Of a stretch of 64,000 bases of DNA, positions 7,050-18,826 are shown one piece after another. Each line of letters opens with the position of its first letter. Position 1 is the stretch's first letter. The position numbers and the translations under genes were made by a program. Location of the stretch: the NCBI GenBank assembly GCA_947492905.1, contig CANLOL010000001.1, forward strand, positions 124,001 through 188,000, written 5' to 3'. The notes below the pieces were generated by a model that had not been told where the DNA came from, did not search any database, and worked only from the letters and a program-made list of their open reading frames with translations. Origin of the DNA: an uncultured Sphingorhabdus sp. (GTDB taxonomy: Bacteria; Pseudomonadota; Alphaproteobacteria; Sphingomonadales; Sphingomonadaceae).

Positions 7050-10000
7050 ATGGCGACCAAAGCAGCTCCCGACAAAATCACCCGCACACGGCGTATCCGC
7101 AAAATCTTCGGCGATATTCACGAAGTAATCGATATGCCAAACCTTATTGAGGTTCAGCGCGAATCTTATGAGCAATTTTTACGCAGTGACAAATCTATTG
7201 GATATGTTTCTGGCTTGGAAAAAACATTGCGCGGTGTTTTCCCTATTCGCGATTTCGCGGGCACAGCGGAATTGGATTTCGTTCATTATGAACTTGAAGA
7301 TCCCAAATATGATGTAGAAGAATGCCGTCAGCGCGGCATTACTTATGCTGCTCCTATGAAAGTCACCTTGCGCCTTATCGTATTTGAGGTTGATCCTGAT
7401 ACAGAAGCGCGCAGCGTTCTCGATATTAAAGAACAAGATGTCTATATGGGCGATATGCCATTGATGACAGAGAATGGTACATTCTTTGTCAATGGTACAG
7501 AGCGCGTTATCGTCAGCCAAATGCACCGTTCGCCAGGTGTTTTGTTTGACCATGATCGCGGCAAAACCCACGCATCAGGAAAATTCTTATTCGCAGCGCG
7601 CGTGATACCCTATCGCGGTAGCTGGTTGGATTTTGAATTTGACGCCAAGGATATTGTCAATGTTCGTATTGACCGTAAACGTAAATTGCCTGTCACAACA
7701 TTGCTCTATTCTTTGGGTATGGATGATGAAGATATTCTCAGCCATTTTTATGAAAAGATTAGCTTTGAACGTGCCAAAGATGGTTGGAAGATTCCATTCA
7801 ACGCCGAAGCATGGCGTTCAACCAAACCTATTTTTGATGTTGTTGATGCCGACAGCGGTGAAGTTATTTTCCCAATGGGACAAAAAGTAACGCCGCGTGC
7901 TGCCAAAAAAGCAGAAAAAGATGGCATGAAAAACATATTGCTACCGACCGAAGAAATCTTTGGCCGTTATAGCGCATATGATTTAATCAATGAAAAAACA
8001 GGTCAAATCTATATCGAAGCTGGTGATGAAGTTACCGCTGAAAATCTAGAGCTGCTCGATAAAGCAGGTATTGATACGCTAGAGCTTTTGGATATTGACC
8101 ATGTCACAACGGGCGCTTGGATCCGCAACACATTGAAAGCCGATAAAGCTGAAAATGGCGATATGGGTCTAGATGCGATTTACCGCGTCATGCGCCCCGG
8201 CGAGCCACCTACCCGCGAAACCGCTGATGCTTTGTTCGAAGGTCTATTCTTTGATTCAGAGCGTTACGATCTTAGCGCGGTTGGCCGTGTTAAGCTGAAT
8301 ATGCGTTTGGCATTGGATGCCGAAGACACGCACACCACATTGCGCAAAGAAGATATTCTGGCCGTGGTTAAAGAATTGGTCGATCTGAAAGATGGCAAAG
8401 GCGAGATTGATGATATCGATAATCTCGGTAACCGCCGTGTTCGTTCAGTTGGCGAATTGCTAGAAAATCAATATCGTGTTGGTTTGCTGCGTATGGAGCG
8501 CGCCGTTAAAGAACGTATGAGCAGCGTGGATGTTTCCACCGTAATGCCAAACGATCTTATCAACGCCAAGCCAGCCGTTGCTGCTGTGCGTGAATTTTTC
8601 GGCTCATCACAGCTCTCACAATTTATGGACCAAACCAATCCTCTGTCAGAGGTTACCCATAAACGCCGCGTTTCAGCATTAGGCCCAGGCGGTCTAACGC
8701 GTGAGCGTGCTGGTTTTGAGGTACGCGATGTGCATCCAACGCACTATGGCCGTATTTGTCCGATTGAAACGCCAGAGGGTCCAAACATTGGTTTGATTAA
8801 CTCGCTGTCATCCTTCAGCCGCGTCAATAAATATGGTTTCATCGAAACTCCATATCGTAAAATCATCGACGGCAAAGTGACCGACGAAGTTGTCTATCTC
8901 TCCGCTATGGAAGAGCAAAAGCACACCGTGGCACAGGCCAATGCTGAGCTTAACGATGATGGCAGCTTCGCTGAAGAAGTTGTCTCTGCCCGTCAAGCCG
9001 GTGAATTTTTAATCGCACCGCGCGATATCATCACCCTTATGGATGTTTCGCCAAAACAGCTTGTGTCTGTTGCGGCATCGCTCATCCCATTCTTGGAAAA
9101 TGATGATGCTAACCGTGCGCTTATGGGATCAAATATGCAACGCCAAGCGGTGCCTTTGGTAAAAGCCGAAGCGCCTCTCGTCGGTACAGGTATGGAAGAA
9201 ACTGTGGCCCGCGATTCTGGTGCTGCCATTGCGGCTCGCCGCAGCGGTATTGTCGATCAAGTGGATGCTACCCGTATTGTTATCCGTGTGACAGGCGAAG
9301 TCGAAGCGGGTCAATCTGGCGTTGATATTTACACATTGCAAAAATTCCAACGCTCGAACCAAAACACCTGTATCAATCAGCGTCCTTTGGTGAAGATGGG
9401 CGATGAAATTTTCGAAGGCGATATTATTGCCGATGGCCCATCCACCGAATTGGGTGAATTGGCTTTGGGTAAAAACAGCCTCGTGGCCTTCATGCCATGG
9501 AATGGATATAATTACGAAGATAGTATCTTAATTTCCGAGCGTATCGTGAAAGATGACGTCTTTACCTCGATCCACATCGAAGAATTTGAAGTCATGGCCC
9601 GCGATACCAAGCTTGGCCCAGAAGACATCACCCGCGATATTCCAAATGTTGGTGAAGAATCGCTGCGCAGCCTTGATGAAGCTGGCATTGTTTACATTGG
9701 TGCACAGGTTCACCCTGGCGATATTTTGGTGGGTAAAATCACACCAAAAGGCGAAAGCCCAATGACACCAGAAGAGAAATTGCTCCGCGCAATCTTTGGT
9801 GAGAAAGCATCTGATGTACGCGATACATCCTTACGCTTGCCGCCAGGTGTTGCCGGTACAGTTGTTGAAGTGCGCGTCTTTAACCGTCATGGTATCGACA
9901 AAGATGAACGTGCTCTGGCGATTGAACGTGATGAGATTGAGCGTCTTGCGAAAGACCGCGAGGATGAGCGTTCTATATTGAACCGTGCAACCTATAACCG

Positions 10001-11201
10001 TTTGCGCGATATGCTTATCGGTCAAACAGCCACAGATGCACCCGATGGTTTCCCCAAAGGTGCGAAGATTGATCTTGAAAATCTAGCCCTAGTTGAGCGT
10101 CACAAATGGTTCGACATAGCGGTTAAAGATGACAAGGTTCAATCTGATTTAGAAGCGGTAAAAGTTCAATATGACGAAGCGGTTAAATTGATCGTTGAGA
10201 AGTTTGAAGATCGCCGTGAAAAATTAGAGCGTGGTGATGAATTATCACCGGGCGTTCTGAAAATGGTCAAAGTCTTTGTCGCTGTGAAACGCAAATTGCA
10301 ACCCGGCGATAAAATGGCCGGTCGTCACGGTAACAAAGGGGTTATCTCGCGCATTCTTCCACAAGAAGATATGCCATTCCTAGAAGATGGTACACCCGTT
10401 GATGTGGTGCTTAATCCTCTAGGTGTGCCGAGCCGAATGAATGTCGGACAGATATTTGAAACCCATTTGGGTTGGGCTGCACGCGGCCTTGGTCAACAAA
10501 TCACCAAAGCTTTGGATGAATATAAATTAGCCAACCCAAATCCAGAAGCTGGCGCACCGCCAGAGGCTATTCGTGAAGTGCTGACCCATGCTTATGGTGA
10601 TAATTATGCCAAAGAGATTAAACGTCGCAGCGATAGCGAAGTTATGGAATTGGCCAATTATCTGAAACCCGGCGTCCCTATGGGTACGCCCGTATTTGAT
10701 GGCGCACGCGAAGCGGATGTTTCCGAAATGCTTATCAAAGCTGATTTGGATCCATCGGGTCAGGTTGATTTGTTCGATGGCCGCACCGGCGATCGTTTCG
10801 ACCGTAAAGTCACCGTTGGTTATATCTATATGCTGAAATTGCATCACTTGGTTGATGACAAAATCCACGCTCGTTCGATTGGCCCATATAGCCTTGTCAC
10901 CCAGCAACCTCTGGGCGGTAAAGCACAATTTGGTGGTCAGCGCTTTGGTGAGATGGAAGTGTGGGCGCTGCAAGCTTATGGCGCAGCTTATACGCTTCAA
11001 GAAATGCTCACCGTGAAATCGGATGATGTTATCGGACGTACCAAAGTTTATGAGAGCATCGTCAAAGGCGATGACAGCTTTGAAACGGGTATCCCAGAAA
11101 GTTTCAACGTTCTTGTCAAAGAAATGCGTTCATTGGGTATGAATGTTGTTTTGAACAATGTTGATGATGAGGATGACGATACAGCTGAGGCGGCGGAGTG
11201 A
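7050..11201 (+). CDS. rpoB: DNA-directed RNA polymerase subunit beta
   Basis: The 1383-residue length is normal for an alphaproteobacterial beta subunit. The rifampicin region is intact at about residues 518-545 ([20 protein letters not shown], then KRRVSALG), with the Asp, His and Ser that are usually altered in resistant mutants all in the wild-type form. Other conserved blocks are [39 protein letters not shown] and [12 protein letters not shown]. Beta forms one jaw of the polymerase and part of the active-site channel. GAGG lies just upstream of the start. rpoC follows after 80 bases, so the two form an operon. Confidence 0.98.
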   Translation: MATKAAPDKITRTRRIRKIFGDIHEVIDMPNLIEVQRESYEQFLRSDKSIGYVSGLEKTLRGVFPIRDFAGTAELDFVHYELEDPKYDVEECRQRGITYAAPMKVTLRLIVFEVDPDTEARSVLDIKEQDVYMGDMPLMTENGTFFVNGTERVIVSQMHRSPGVLFDHDRGKTHASGKFLFAARVIPYRGSWLDFEFDAKDIVNVRIDRKRKLPVTTLLYSLGMDDEDILSHFYEKISFERAKDGWKIPFNAEAWRSTKPIFDVVDADSGEVIFPMGQKVTPRAAKKAEKDGMKNILLPTEEIFGRYSAYDLINEKTGQIYIEAGDEVTAENLELLDKAGIDTLELLDIDHVTTGAWIRNTLKADKAENGDMGLDAIYRVMRPGEPPTRETADALFEGLFFDSERYDLSAVGRVKLNMRLALDAEDTHTTLRKEDILAVVKELVDLKDGKGEIDDIDNLGNRRVRSVGELLENQYRVGLLRMERAVKERMSSVDVSTVMPNDLINAKPAVAAVREFFGSSQLSQFMDQTNPLSEVTHKRRVSALGPGGLTRERAGFEVRDVHPTHYGRICPIETPEGPNIGLINSLSSFSRVNKYGFIETPYRKIIDGKVTDEVVYLSAMEEQKHTVAQANAELNDDGSFAEEVVSARQAGEFLIAPRDIITLMDVSPKQLVSVAASLIPFLENDDANRALMGSNMQRQAVPLVKAEAPLVGTGMEETVARDSGAAIAARRSGIVDQVDATRIVIRVTGEVEAGQSGVDIYTLQKFQRSNQNTCINQRPLVKMGDEIFEGDIIADGPSTELGELALGKNSLVAFMPWNGYNYEDSILISERIVKDDVFTSIHIEEFEVMARDTKLGPEDITRDIPNVGEESLRSLDEAGIVYIGAQVHPGDILVGKITPKGESPMTPEEKLLRAIFGEKASDVRDTSLRLPPGVAGTVVEVRVFNRHGIDKDERALAIERDEIERLAKDREDERSILNRATYNRLRDMLIGQTATDAPDGFPKGAKIDLENLALVERHKWFDIAVKDDKVQSDLEAVKVQYDEAVKLIVEKFEDRREKLERGDELSPGVLKMVKVFVAVKRKLQPGDKMAGRHGNKGVISRILPQEDMPFLEDGTPVDVVLNPLGVPSRMNVGQIFETHLGWAARGLGQQITKALDEYKLANPNPEAGAPPEAIREVLTHAYGDNYAKEIKRRSDSEVMELANYLKPGVPMGTPVFDGAREADVSEMLIKADLDPSGQVDLFDGRTGDRFDRKVTVGYIYMLKLHHLVDDKIHARSIGPYSLVTQQPLGGKAQFGGQRFGEMEVWALQAYGAAYTLQEMLTVKSDDVIGRTKVYESIVKGDDSFETGIPESFNVLVKEMRSLGMNVVLNNVDDEDDDTAEAAE

Positions 11202-11281
11202 TAAATGGGGCGGATTAACCCCCGCTCAATCACCCCTGATACTATTTCATAGGGCCGATAAGCCCAGATGAGGAAATGAAG

Positions 11282-14200
11282 ATGAACGAACTAAGCAAAT
11301 TCAACAATCCAGTCGCCAAGCCAGAGACTTTTGACGAAATTCAAATCGGTCTTGCTAGCCCAGAAAAAATCCGTAGCTGGTCATTTGGTGAAATTAAAAA
11401 ACCAGAAACCATCAATTATCGGACATTTAAGCCCGAACGCGATGGTTTATTCTGTGCCCGTATTTTTGGGCCAGTAAAAGATTATGAATGCCTATGCGGT
11501 AAATATAAGCGCATGAAATATAAAGGCGTCGTTTGTGAAAAATGCGGCGTTGAAGTCACCGTAACAAAGGTACGCCGCGAACGTATGGGTCATATCGAAT
11601 TGGCCGCACCTGTCGCGCACATCTGGTTCTTAAAATCATTGCCATCGCGCATTGGCTTGCTGCTTGATATGCAGCTTAAGCAATTAGAGCGCGTTCTTTA
11701 TTTTGAACATTATATTGTGACCGAGCCTGGCCTAACCGCTATGGAGAAATTCCAACTTCTTACCGAAGATGAACTTCTCGAAGCACAAGATGAATATGGC
11801 GAAGATGCTTTCTCTGCTGGTATTGGCGCAGAAGCCGTGAAACAAATGTTGATGGATCTTGATCTTGAAAAAGAGCGCGATGATCTATTGACCGAATTGT
11901 CTGAAACCAAATCAGAGCTGAAACCAAAGAAGATTATCAAACGCCTTAAAGTGGTGGAAAGCTTCATCGATTCTGGCAACCGCCCTGAATGGATGATCCT
12001 TGATATTGTTCCCGTGATACCGCCAGAACTTCGTCCTTTGGTTCCATTGGATGGTGGCCGTTTCGCGACATCAGATTTGAACGATCTCTATCGCCGCGTT
12101 ATCAATCGTAACAATCGTCTAAAGCGCCTTATCGAATTGCGCGCACCAGACATCATCGTGCGTAACGAAAAACGCATGCTACAAGAATCTGTTGATGCAT
12201 TGTTTGATAATGGTCGCCGTGGCCGTACCATTACCGGTGCGAACAAACGTCCATTGAAATCACTTTCTGACATGCTCAAAGGTAAGCAAGGGCGCTTCCG
12301 TCAAAACTTGCTAGGTAAGCGCGTCGATTATTCTGGTCGTTCGGTTATTGTGACGGGCCCAGAATTGAAATTGCATCAATGTGGCTTGCCCAAGAAAATG
12401 GCTTTGGAACTTTTCAAACCATTCATCTATTCGCGCCTCGATGCCAAGGGTCTTTCTATGACCTTGAAGCAAGCGAAGAAATGGGTCGAAAAAGAGCGCA
12501 AAGAAGTTTGGGATATTCTTGAAGAGGTTATCCGCGAGCATCCGGTTCTCTTGAACCGTGCGCCTACGCTTCACCGTTTGGGTATCCAAGCATTTGAGCC
12601 TGTCCTTATCGAAGGTAAAGCGATCCAGCTTCACCCGCTTGTATGTGCTGCTTTCAATGCCGATTTCGATGGTGACCAAATGGCGGTTCACGTGCCGCTA
12701 TCATTAGAAGCACAGCTTGAAGCGCGTGTATTGATGATGTCCACCAACAACATCTTATCGCCTGCCAATGGTAAGCCGATTATCGTTCCTTCACAGGATA
12801 TGGTTTTGGGTCTTTACTATCTGTCTATGGACCGCGAAGGCGAGCCAGGCGAAGGTATGCTTCTTGCTGATATGACAGAAGTTCACCAAGCTATTGAAGT
12901 GGGCGCAGTGACGCTGCACTCAAAAATCACTAGCCGCGTTCCACAAGCCGATTCAGATGGCAACCTCATCATGAAGCGCTTTGAAACAACGCCGGGCAGA
13001 ATGCTTTTGGGTGAATGTTTGCCTTCTAGTCATAAAGTACCATTTGATGTAGTAAACCAATTGCTCACCAAAAAAGAAATCGCAGATGTGATTGACCAAG
13101 TGTATCGTCATACAGGTCAAAAAGACACGGTTCTTTTTGCCGATGCGATTATGTCTCTTGGCTTTAAGCACGCTTTCAAAGCCGGTATTTCATTCGGTAA
13201 AGATGATATGATTATCCCCGAAGAAAAAGACGGTATGATTGAATCTACCCGCAGCGTTGTTGCTGATTATGAGCAACAATATCAAGATGGCCTTATTACG
13301 CAGCAAGAGAAATATAACAAAGTTATTGATGCTTGGAGCCGTTGTGGTGACCAAGTTGCTGATGTCATGATGGACAAATTGAAAGCCACACCAAAAGATG
13401 AAAATGGCCGCGAAGCCCAGATTAACGCCATTTACATGATGGCGCACTCTGGTGCGCGTGGTTCCCCAGCGCAGATGAAACAGCTTGGCGGTATGCGCGG
13501 TTTGATGGCGAAACCATCGGGTGAGATTATTGAAACTCCGATTATTTCAAACTTTAAAGAAGGTTTGACCGTTTTGGAATATTTCAACTCAACCCACGGT
13601 GCGCGTAAAGGTCTGGCGGATACGGCGCTTAAAACGGCGAACTCAGGCTATCTTACGCGCCGTCTTGTCGATGTGTCACAAGATTGCACCATCGTCGAAG
13701 AAGATTGTAAAACCGAACGGGCGCTTGAAATGCGTTCTATCGTCCAAGGCGGTAGCACCATTGCATCGCTTGGCGAGCGTATCTTGGGCCGTACTACTGC
13801 CGAAGATATTATGGGCCTTGATGGTAAATTATTGGTCAAAAAAGGCACATTGCTGGACGAAGATGCGGTTACCGCTATCGAAGAAACTGGCATACAAACG
13901 CTCAAAATTCGCTCACCATTAGTATGCGAATCTAAAGTCGGTGTTTGCGGTACTTGTTATGGCCGTGACCTTGCCCGCGGTACGCCAGTGAATATTGGCG
14001 AAGCCGTTGGTGTTATTGCCGCGCAATCAATTGGTGAACCGGGTACTCAGCTTACCATGCGTACATTCCACATTGGTGGTGCAGCGCAGCTTAACGAGCA
14101 AAGCAATCTTGATGCTTCATCCGATGGTTTTATCGAATATCGCGATTTACCAACATTGATGAACAAAGATGGCAAGCGTCTGGCTATGGCCCGTAATGGC

Positions 14201-15469
14201 GAAATTGTGATTAAAGATGGTGAAGGCCGCGAGATGGAATCGCACCGTATATCCTTTGGTGCTTTCCTATCATTCGAAGATGGCGCTAAAGTAACGGTTG
14301 GCGATCGTCTGGCGGAATGGGATCCATTCTCAATGCCAGTGATTACCGAGAAACAAGGTGTGATTAAATATCAAGACCTTGCCGATGGTAAAACCATGAC
14401 CGAACAAACCGATGAAGCCACAGGCATTTCACAGCGCGTTGTGACCGAATATCGCGCTGCTGGTAGAGCCAAGAAAGAAGATTTACGTCCGCGTATCACG
14501 CTTCTTGATGGTAAAACCGATGAAGCCGCTCGTTATCTTCTATCGCCTGGCACCATGCTTTCTGTGGACGATGGCCAAGAAGTACAAGCGGGTGATATTA
14601 TCGCTCGTGTATCGCGTGAAAGTGCGAAAACGCGTGATATTACCGGTGGTCTTCCGCGTGTTGCTGAATTGTTCGAAGCGCGTATCCCGAAAGATGTTAG
14701 CGTCATTGCTAAAATCTCTGGTCGTATCGAATTTGTACGTGACTATAAAGCGAAACGTAAGATTGCGATTGTTCCCGAGGAAGGGGATCGCGTCGAATAT
14801 CTCATTCCAAAAATCAAAGTTTTGGATGTTCAAGAAGGCGATTTTGTTCGTAAGGGCGAAAATCTTATTTCTGGTTCACCCAATCCGCACGACATTTTGG
14901 AAGTCATGGGCGTTGAAGCTTTGGCCGAATATTTGGTGGCAGAAATCCAAGAAGTATATCGTCTGCAAGGCGTGAAGATTAACGATAAACATATTGAAAC
15001 GATCGTTCGTCAAATGCTGCAGAAAGTGGAAATCACCTTTGGTGGTGACACAACATTACTTCCTGGCGAACAAGTCGATCGCGAAGAGATGGATGCTATG
15101 AATGCGAAGCTTGGCAAGAATAAAGCGCATGCAACAGGCACGCCTGTATTGCTTGGTATTACCAAAGCAAGCTTGCAAACACGCAGCTTTATCTCTGCCG
15201 CTTCTTTCCAAGAAACAACCCGCGTGCTGACGCAAGCGGCTGTTGAGGGCAAGAAAGACGTTCTCACAGGTCTTAAAGAGAATGTGATTGTTGGACGTCT
15301 AATTCCTGCTGGAACGGGCGCTGCTATGAACCGCGTTCGCGTTACAGCGAATAGCCGCGATGCAGCCTTGAAAGCATCTCAGCAAAAATTGGAAGAGAGC
15401 ATGGCGGCTGCCGCAGCCGTTGAAGCCGAAGAAAAAGCTGCTGCTGCTGAAACGCCAGCCGCAGAATAA
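11282..15469 (+). CDS. rpoC: DNA-directed RNA polymerase subunit beta'
   Basis: 1395 residues from the ATG at 11282. An in-frame ATG six bases earlier lies too close to the AGGAA site. The zinc-binding Cys70, Cys72, Cys85 and Cys88 are present, as is the catalytic [12 protein letters not shown] (residues 459-470) whose three Asp hold Mg2+. The second zinc site is visible in [14 protein letters not shown]. The C-terminal tail is Ala/Glu-rich. It pairs with rpoB, and a strong terminator follows 19 bases behind the stop. Confidence 0.98.
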   Translation: MNELSKFNNPVAKPETFDEIQIGLASPEKIRSWSFGEIKKPETINYRTFKPERDGLFCARIFGPVKDYECLCGKYKRMKYKGVVCEKCGVEVTVTKVRRERMGHIELAAPVAHIWFLKSLPSRIGLLLDMQLKQLERVLYFEHYIVTEPGLTAMEKFQLLTEDELLEAQDEYGEDAFSAGIGAEAVKQMLMDLDLEKERDDLLTELSETKSELKPKKIIKRLKVVESFIDSGNRPEWMILDIVPVIPPELRPLVPLDGGRFATSDLNDLYRRVINRNNRLKRLIELRAPDIIVRNEKRMLQESVDALFDNGRRGRTITGANKRPLKSLSDMLKGKQGRFRQNLLGKRVDYSGRSVIVTGPELKLHQCGLPKKMALELFKPFIYSRLDAKGLSMTLKQAKKWVEKERKEVWDILEEVIREHPVLLNRAPTLHRLGIQAFEPVLIEGKAIQLHPLVCAAFNADFDGDQMAVHVPLSLEAQLEARVLMMSTNNILSPANGKPIIVPSQDMVLGLYYLSMDREGEPGEGMLLADMTEVHQAIEVGAVTLHSKITSRVPQADSDGNLIMKRFETTPGRMLLGECLPSSHKVPFDVVNQLLTKKEIADVIDQVYRHTGQKDTVLFADAIMSLGFKHAFKAGISFGKDDMIIPEEKDGMIESTRSVVADYEQQYQDGLITQQEKYNKVIDAWSRCGDQVADVMMDKLKATPKDENGREAQINAIYMMAHSGARGSPAQMKQLGGMRGLMAKPSGEIIETPIISNFKEGLTVLEYFNSTHGARKGLADTALKTANSGYLTRRLVDVSQDCTIVEEDCKTERALEMRSIVQGGSTIASLGERILGRTTAEDIMGLDGKLLVKKGTLLDEDAVTAIEETGIQTLKIRSPLVCESKVGVCGTCYGRDLARGTPVNIGEAVGVIAAQSIGEPGTQLTMRTFHIGGAAQLNEQSNLDASSDGFIEYRDLPTLMNKDGKRLAMARNGEIVIKDGEGREMESHRISFGAFLSFEDGAKVTVGDRLAEWDPFSMPVITEKQGVIKYQDLADGKTMTEQTDEATGISQRVVTEYRAAGRAKKEDLRPRITLLDGKTDEAARYLLSPGTMLSVDDGQEVQAGDIIARVSRESAKTRDITGGLPRVAELFEARIPKDVSVIAKISGRIEFVRDYKAKRKIAIVPEEGDRVEYLIPKIKVLDVQEGDFVRKGENLISGSPNPHDILEVMGVEALAEYLVAEIQEVYRLQGVKINDKHIETIVRQMLQKVEITFGGDTTLLPGEQVDREEMDAMNAKLGKNKAHATGTPVLLGITKASLQTRSFISAASFQETTRVLTQAAVEGKKDVLTGLKENVIVGRLIPAGTGAAMNRVRVTANSRDAALKASQQKLEESMAAAAAVEAEEKAAAAETPAAE

Positions 15470-15487
15470 ATTTCACATATAAAAAAT

Positions 15488-15519
15488 AACCCCGCTAGAT
15501 TTCTCTGGCGGGGTTTTTT
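15488..15519 (+). terminator. Intrinsic terminator of rpoBC
   Basis: A 12-bp stem (15488-15499 with 15504-15515; one G-U pair) with a 4-base loop is followed by T's, 18 bases after the rpoC stop. Confidence 0.93.
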
Positions 15520-15573
15520 GTGTGTATTTGACTTATTTGGAATAAATAGCGATAATCTCCATAGGAGGGGTCT

Positions 15574-16293
15574 ATGCTGATTTTCAAATATTTTACTGCA
15601 ATTGTTATGACGATTACTTTATTATCATTAGAGCAAGTTATAGCGCAGGATGAGAATAATATTATCGTTACTGGGACACGTTCGGATCGCTCTGATTATG
15701 AATATTATGACGAAGATCAAGCTGCAATCGGACTAACTCGAAAAGCCGATTTTTTTGTTAAATCACTTTTCATTACGTCTGACTCCCGTGACCGGGAAGT
15801 GCGCAAACAAGAAGTTTGGGCCATGTTAAGCGCACTGATTGAGCAGGCTAAGTCCCATAATATCACAATAGTCGCTGGTGATTATCAGCTCAAACGTGTG
15901 ACATTAGAAAATATGAAAGAATTGCCTATTCGTGGCGGTCGCAGGCCTGATACAAGCAGAATTTCTATCTATGCAAGAATAGCCGTAGGAGACGGTGAAA
16001 TAGGCAGCAAAGAGATAGACAGCAAAATTGATAATTTTGTTAAAAATATACCCGTAACTGGACGCTCGCTGATTGAAACAGGCAGTATCGGTCTAGTGAT
16101 CGATAACCCAGACCAATATCGCGCTGCTGTTGTGAAAAAGATTGCCGATGAATCAAAAAAATATGCATCATTTTTCGGCAATGATTATGGTGTAGAGATT
16201 AGAGGGCTGGACTCAGAACTTTACTTTCAACAAGCTAGCCCAAATGAAGTCTTTTTATATATTGGACATAGTTTTATTATTAAGCCTAAATGA
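15574..16293 (+). CDS. Secreted protein of unknown function, possibly SIMPL-like
   Basis: 239 residues after a clear AGGAGG site. A signal peptide (about 1-24, ending QVIAQ) is followed by NNIIVTGTR, a motif seen at the mature N-terminus of many exported sphingomonad proteins and TonB-dependent receptors. The rest has no receptor barrel. The C-terminal half (QYRAAVVKKIADESKKYA, then strands ending YIGHSFIIKP) resembles SIMPL/DUF541 periplasmic proteins in layout, but this is a weak resemblance. It stands alone between the rpoBC terminator and a convergent azoreductase gene. Confidence 0.6.
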   Translation: MLIFKYFTAIVMTITLLSLEQVIAQDENNIIVTGTRSDRSDYEYYDEDQAAIGLTRKADFFVKSLFITSDSRDREVRKQEVWAMLSALIEQAKSHNITIVAGDYQLKRVTLENMKELPIRGGRRPDTSRISIYARIAVGDGEIGSKEIDSKIDNFVKNIPVTGRSLIETGSIGLVIDNPDQYRAAVVKKIADESKKYASFFGNDYGVEIRGLDSELYFQQASPNEVFLYIGHSFIIKPK

Positions 16294-16358
16294 TAGAGAA
16301 TAGTCATAAAATTTTTGTCCAATATTAAAGAGATTGATATCTAATCATCAAAATAGAT

Positions 16359-16931
16359 TTAGAGGCTTTCTATCTTTGATATAGCCTGTTCCAATGCTTC
16401 TTTGCCGCGTGATCCTTGTTGGTCGGCTGCTATTAGGGTCACATCATCTATGCCTATAAAGCCTAATATATGCCGTAAATAGGTCGATGCAAAATCAATC
16501 TCGCTGCCCATTTTTGTGCCACCCGAAGCCATAGCAATATAGGCCTTCTTATCTTGTAATAATCCAACAGGCCCATTTTCAGTATATTTAAATGTCTTTC
16601 GTGCCCGTGCAATCATGTCCACCCATGATTTTAGCGATGCTGGAATAGCAAAATTATATACAGGCGAGCTTATGATAATAATATCTGCGCTCTCCAATTC
16701 CGCTACCAGCGAATCTGAAAATGCTAATGTCTCACGCTGTGCCTCGCTGCGCTCTGCTTCATCCGTGAAATTAGCATTCATCCAATCTTCACTCACCAAC
16801 GGCAATCCAGCCGAAACATCGCGGTTTATAATATGCGCATTGGGGGATTTTGCGACTATCGCATCCGCAATCGCGCGGCTAGAGGATCCATTTACACGTG
16901 CGCTACTATCAATTCGTAATATAGTGGTCAT
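16359..16931 (-). CDS. azoR: FMN-dependent NADH-azoreductase (AzoR/flavodoxin-like fold)
   Basis: The 190-residue protein has the N-terminal phosphate loop for FMN (RIDSSARVNGSSSRAI). It also has the SSPVYNFAIPASLKSWVDM block, in which P-x-YNF-xIP is the family hallmark, and an IARARKTFKYTENGP stretch before the second strand. AzoR enzymes are dimeric cytosolic flavoproteins that reduce quinones and azo compounds with NADH. The gene starts 10 bases behind the pirin gene, so the pair forms an operon divergent from a LysR-type regulator. This arrangement suggests a quinone or electrophile response. Confidence 0.9.
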   Translation of the reverse strand: MTTILRIDSSARVNGSSSRAIADAIVAKSPNAHIINRDVSAGLPLVSEDWMNANFTDEAERSEAQRETLAFSDSLVAELESADIIIISSPVYNFAIPASLKSWVDMIARARKTFKYTENGPVGLLQDKKAYIAMASGGTKMGSEIDFASTYLRHILGFIGIDDVTLIAADQQGSRGKEALEQAISKIESL

Positions 16932-16941
16932 TATTTATTCC

Positions 16942-17643
16942 TTATTCTGCTTCTAATAATAAAAATTCGGCATTGTCTTTGGCATTGATAATGAGCTCTT
17001 TTTCATCTCTGATGGCCGCAGCATCGCGCTCATTTAATATATTGCCATTTATTTCGATGCGGCCTTTGGATACCACTAAATAGAGATAGCTATTCTGATT
17101 TACCGCATGTTCAACAGTATCACCAGCTTGTAATTTAGCGCCATATAAGCGCGCATCCGCACCAATCATCAAAGCACCTGCTGCAATGTCAGGCTCATAA
17201 CCGCTCGCCAACACAGATAGCGTTTCACGCGAGGTTTTAGGAAACTCCTTTGCATCCCAACGCGCTTCACCGCCAAGCTCTCTTGGTTTTACCCAGATTT
17301 GAAACAGCTGCGTCTCTATATCCTCATAATTATATTCGCTATGGGTAATCCCAGAACCCGCGCTCATAACTTGAACATCACCAGCGGCCGTGCGGCCTTC
17401 ATTCCCTTTGGAATCTTTATGGGTGATAGCTCCCTCACGAACATAGGTTATAATCTCCATGTCCTGATGCGAATGCGGTGCAAAACCGCTTTGTGATGCA
17501 ATCTCATCGTCATTCCAAACCTTTATTGGTCCCCAGCCCATGCGTTTTGCATCATAATATTCTCCGAATGAAAAATGATGCTTAGCCTTTAACCAACCAT
17601 GATCCGCCGAGCCTAAATTACTATATTTGCGTGTCTCAATCAT
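16942..17643 (-). CDS. Pirin family protein (YhhW/quercetinase-like)
   Basis: 233 residues from the ATG at 17643, which has AGGAG upstream; an ATG at 17661 would add six unlikely residues. It shows the pirin bicupin signature: the metal-binding HSHQDMEIITYVREG with HKDSKGNEG in the N-terminal cupin, then GSGITHSEYN. The C-terminal cupin carries GDTVEHAV and is degenerate in metal ligands, as usual. Bacterial YhhW cleaves quercetin, while other pirins are redox-sensing regulators. It is the first gene of the pirin-azoR operon and lies divergent from a LysR gene, with a palindrome between them. Confidence 0.9.
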   Translation of the reverse strand: MIETRKYSNLGSADHGWLKAKHHFSFGEYYDAKRMGWGPIKVWNDDEIASQSGFAPHSHQDMEIITYVREGAITHKDSKGNEGRTAAGDVQVMSAGSGITHSEYNYEDIETQLFQIWVKPRELGGEARWDAKEFPKTSRETLSVLASGYEPDIAAGALMIGADARLYGAKLQAGDTVEHAVNQNSYLYLVVSKGRIEINGNILNERDAAAIRDEKELIINAKDNAEFLLLEAE

Positions 17644-17707
17644 TTTATTGCTCCTATGCATTGTCTATGGACAAGAGATAGGGAAATTTTATTTATTAAA
17701 AAATAGA

Positions 17708-17736
17708 AAATATAGAATAGCATTGTTTCTATATTT
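17708..17736. promoter_or_regulatory. Perfect inverted repeat, probable LysR-type operator
   Basis: AAATATAGAA (17708-17717) and TTCTATATTT (17727-17736) form a perfect 10-bp inverted repeat separated by nine bases. It contains T-N11-A cores as in LysR-family sites. It lies in the 108-bp gap between the divergent pirin and lysR-type genes, 15 bases before the regulator start. Confidence 0.65.
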
Positions 17737-17751
17737 GTCATAATAGAGCGT

Positions 17752-18636
17752 ATGAGAATATTTGATTTTGAATCATGGGCGATATTTGCAACCGTTGCGC
17801 GATTGGGCAGCTTTACCAAAGCGGCTGATTTTCATGGCCTTTCTAAACCCACTATCTCAAAAGCTATAACGCGCCTGGAAACCGAGTTAGGCAGCGCCCT
17901 ATTTCATAGAACATCGCGCCGATTATCGCTGACATCTTCGGGGAAAAAATTATTACCCTATGCTCAAAATATCGTCGATGTTGGCGAAAAGGCCCATGAA
18001 GCAGCCAGCGATGAGGTCGATATATTAAAAGGCCCGATTAAATTATCCATACCCATCAGCTTTGGCATGTCCAATGTCGCTCCGGTCATATCAGAATTTA
18101 TGGCGCTATATCCCGATATAGAGCTGGACATCATATTAACCGATGAACAAGTGGATTTGGTCAAAGATAGTTTTGATCTCGCCATTCGTATTGGCAGCCT
18201 ATCCGACAGTAGCCTTATCGCGATTAAAATCCGCGATATTAAAAGCCATTTTATTGCTGCACCCTCTTATTTCAAAGATAGGCCAATACCGACCCATGCA
18301 GAGGAATTATCAAATTTAGATGCGATACTTTATAGCAATACTAGCGATCGTTGGACCTTGCATAAAGCTGGAGAGAAAGATGTTACTATAAAGCCCATAG
18401 AGCGCCTTATCTGTAACAATGGTGATTTCATGTTATATCCGATACTCGCTGGCCAAGGCATGGGCCATCTGCCCGATTTCTTTTGTTCGCAATATGTAAA
18501 AACAGGTGCCCTGATTGCATTTTTAGAAGATTGGAACAGAGACCAACAATCGCTCTATATTATTACCCCGCCCTCACGTTCTCGCCCTGCGCGGGTCGAA
18601 GCCCTTATCCAATATTTAAAAAAGGCTCTTTCGTGA
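17752..18636 (+). CDS. LysR family transcriptional regulator
   Basis: The 294-residue protein begins with the LysR winged helix-turn-helix (about residues 4-62: FATVARLGSFTKAADFHGLS, then KPTISKAITRLETELGSALF). A substrate-binding domain follows (about 90-290). The divergent layout with pirin-azoR and the inverted repeat between them suggest it controls that operon and itself. Its closest look is the CrgA/DhcR-type LTTRs next to quinone or aldehyde enzymes, but the inducer is unknown. Confidence 0.92.
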   Translation: MRIFDFESWAIFATVARLGSFTKAADFHGLSKPTISKAITRLETELGSALFHRTSRRLSLTSSGKKLLPYAQNIVDVGEKAHEAASDEVDILKGPIKLSIPISFGMSNVAPVISEFMALYPDIELDIILTDEQVDLVKDSFDLAIRIGSLSDSSLIAIKIRDIKSHFIAAPSYFKDRPIPTHAEELSNLDAILYSNTSDRWTLHKAGEKDVTIKPIERLICNNGDFMLYPILAGQGMGHLPDFFCSQYVKTGALIAFLEDWNRDQQSLYIITPPSRSRPARVEALIQYLKKALS

Positions 18637-18826
18637 TATAAATTGCGTGCGAGCCTCTATATTCGGATATTAAATATATAATCAAAAATAACTTTAGCGT
18701 CATAAACTTAACTTTTTTGAGCGCATAAAATTCATCCCAAAACTTAAAATATGTGCAGTAGGTCACACATTATTTCTGCATCATATTCTACCTCTCTTTA
18801 ATAAGAAAAGAAGGAGGATGAACATT

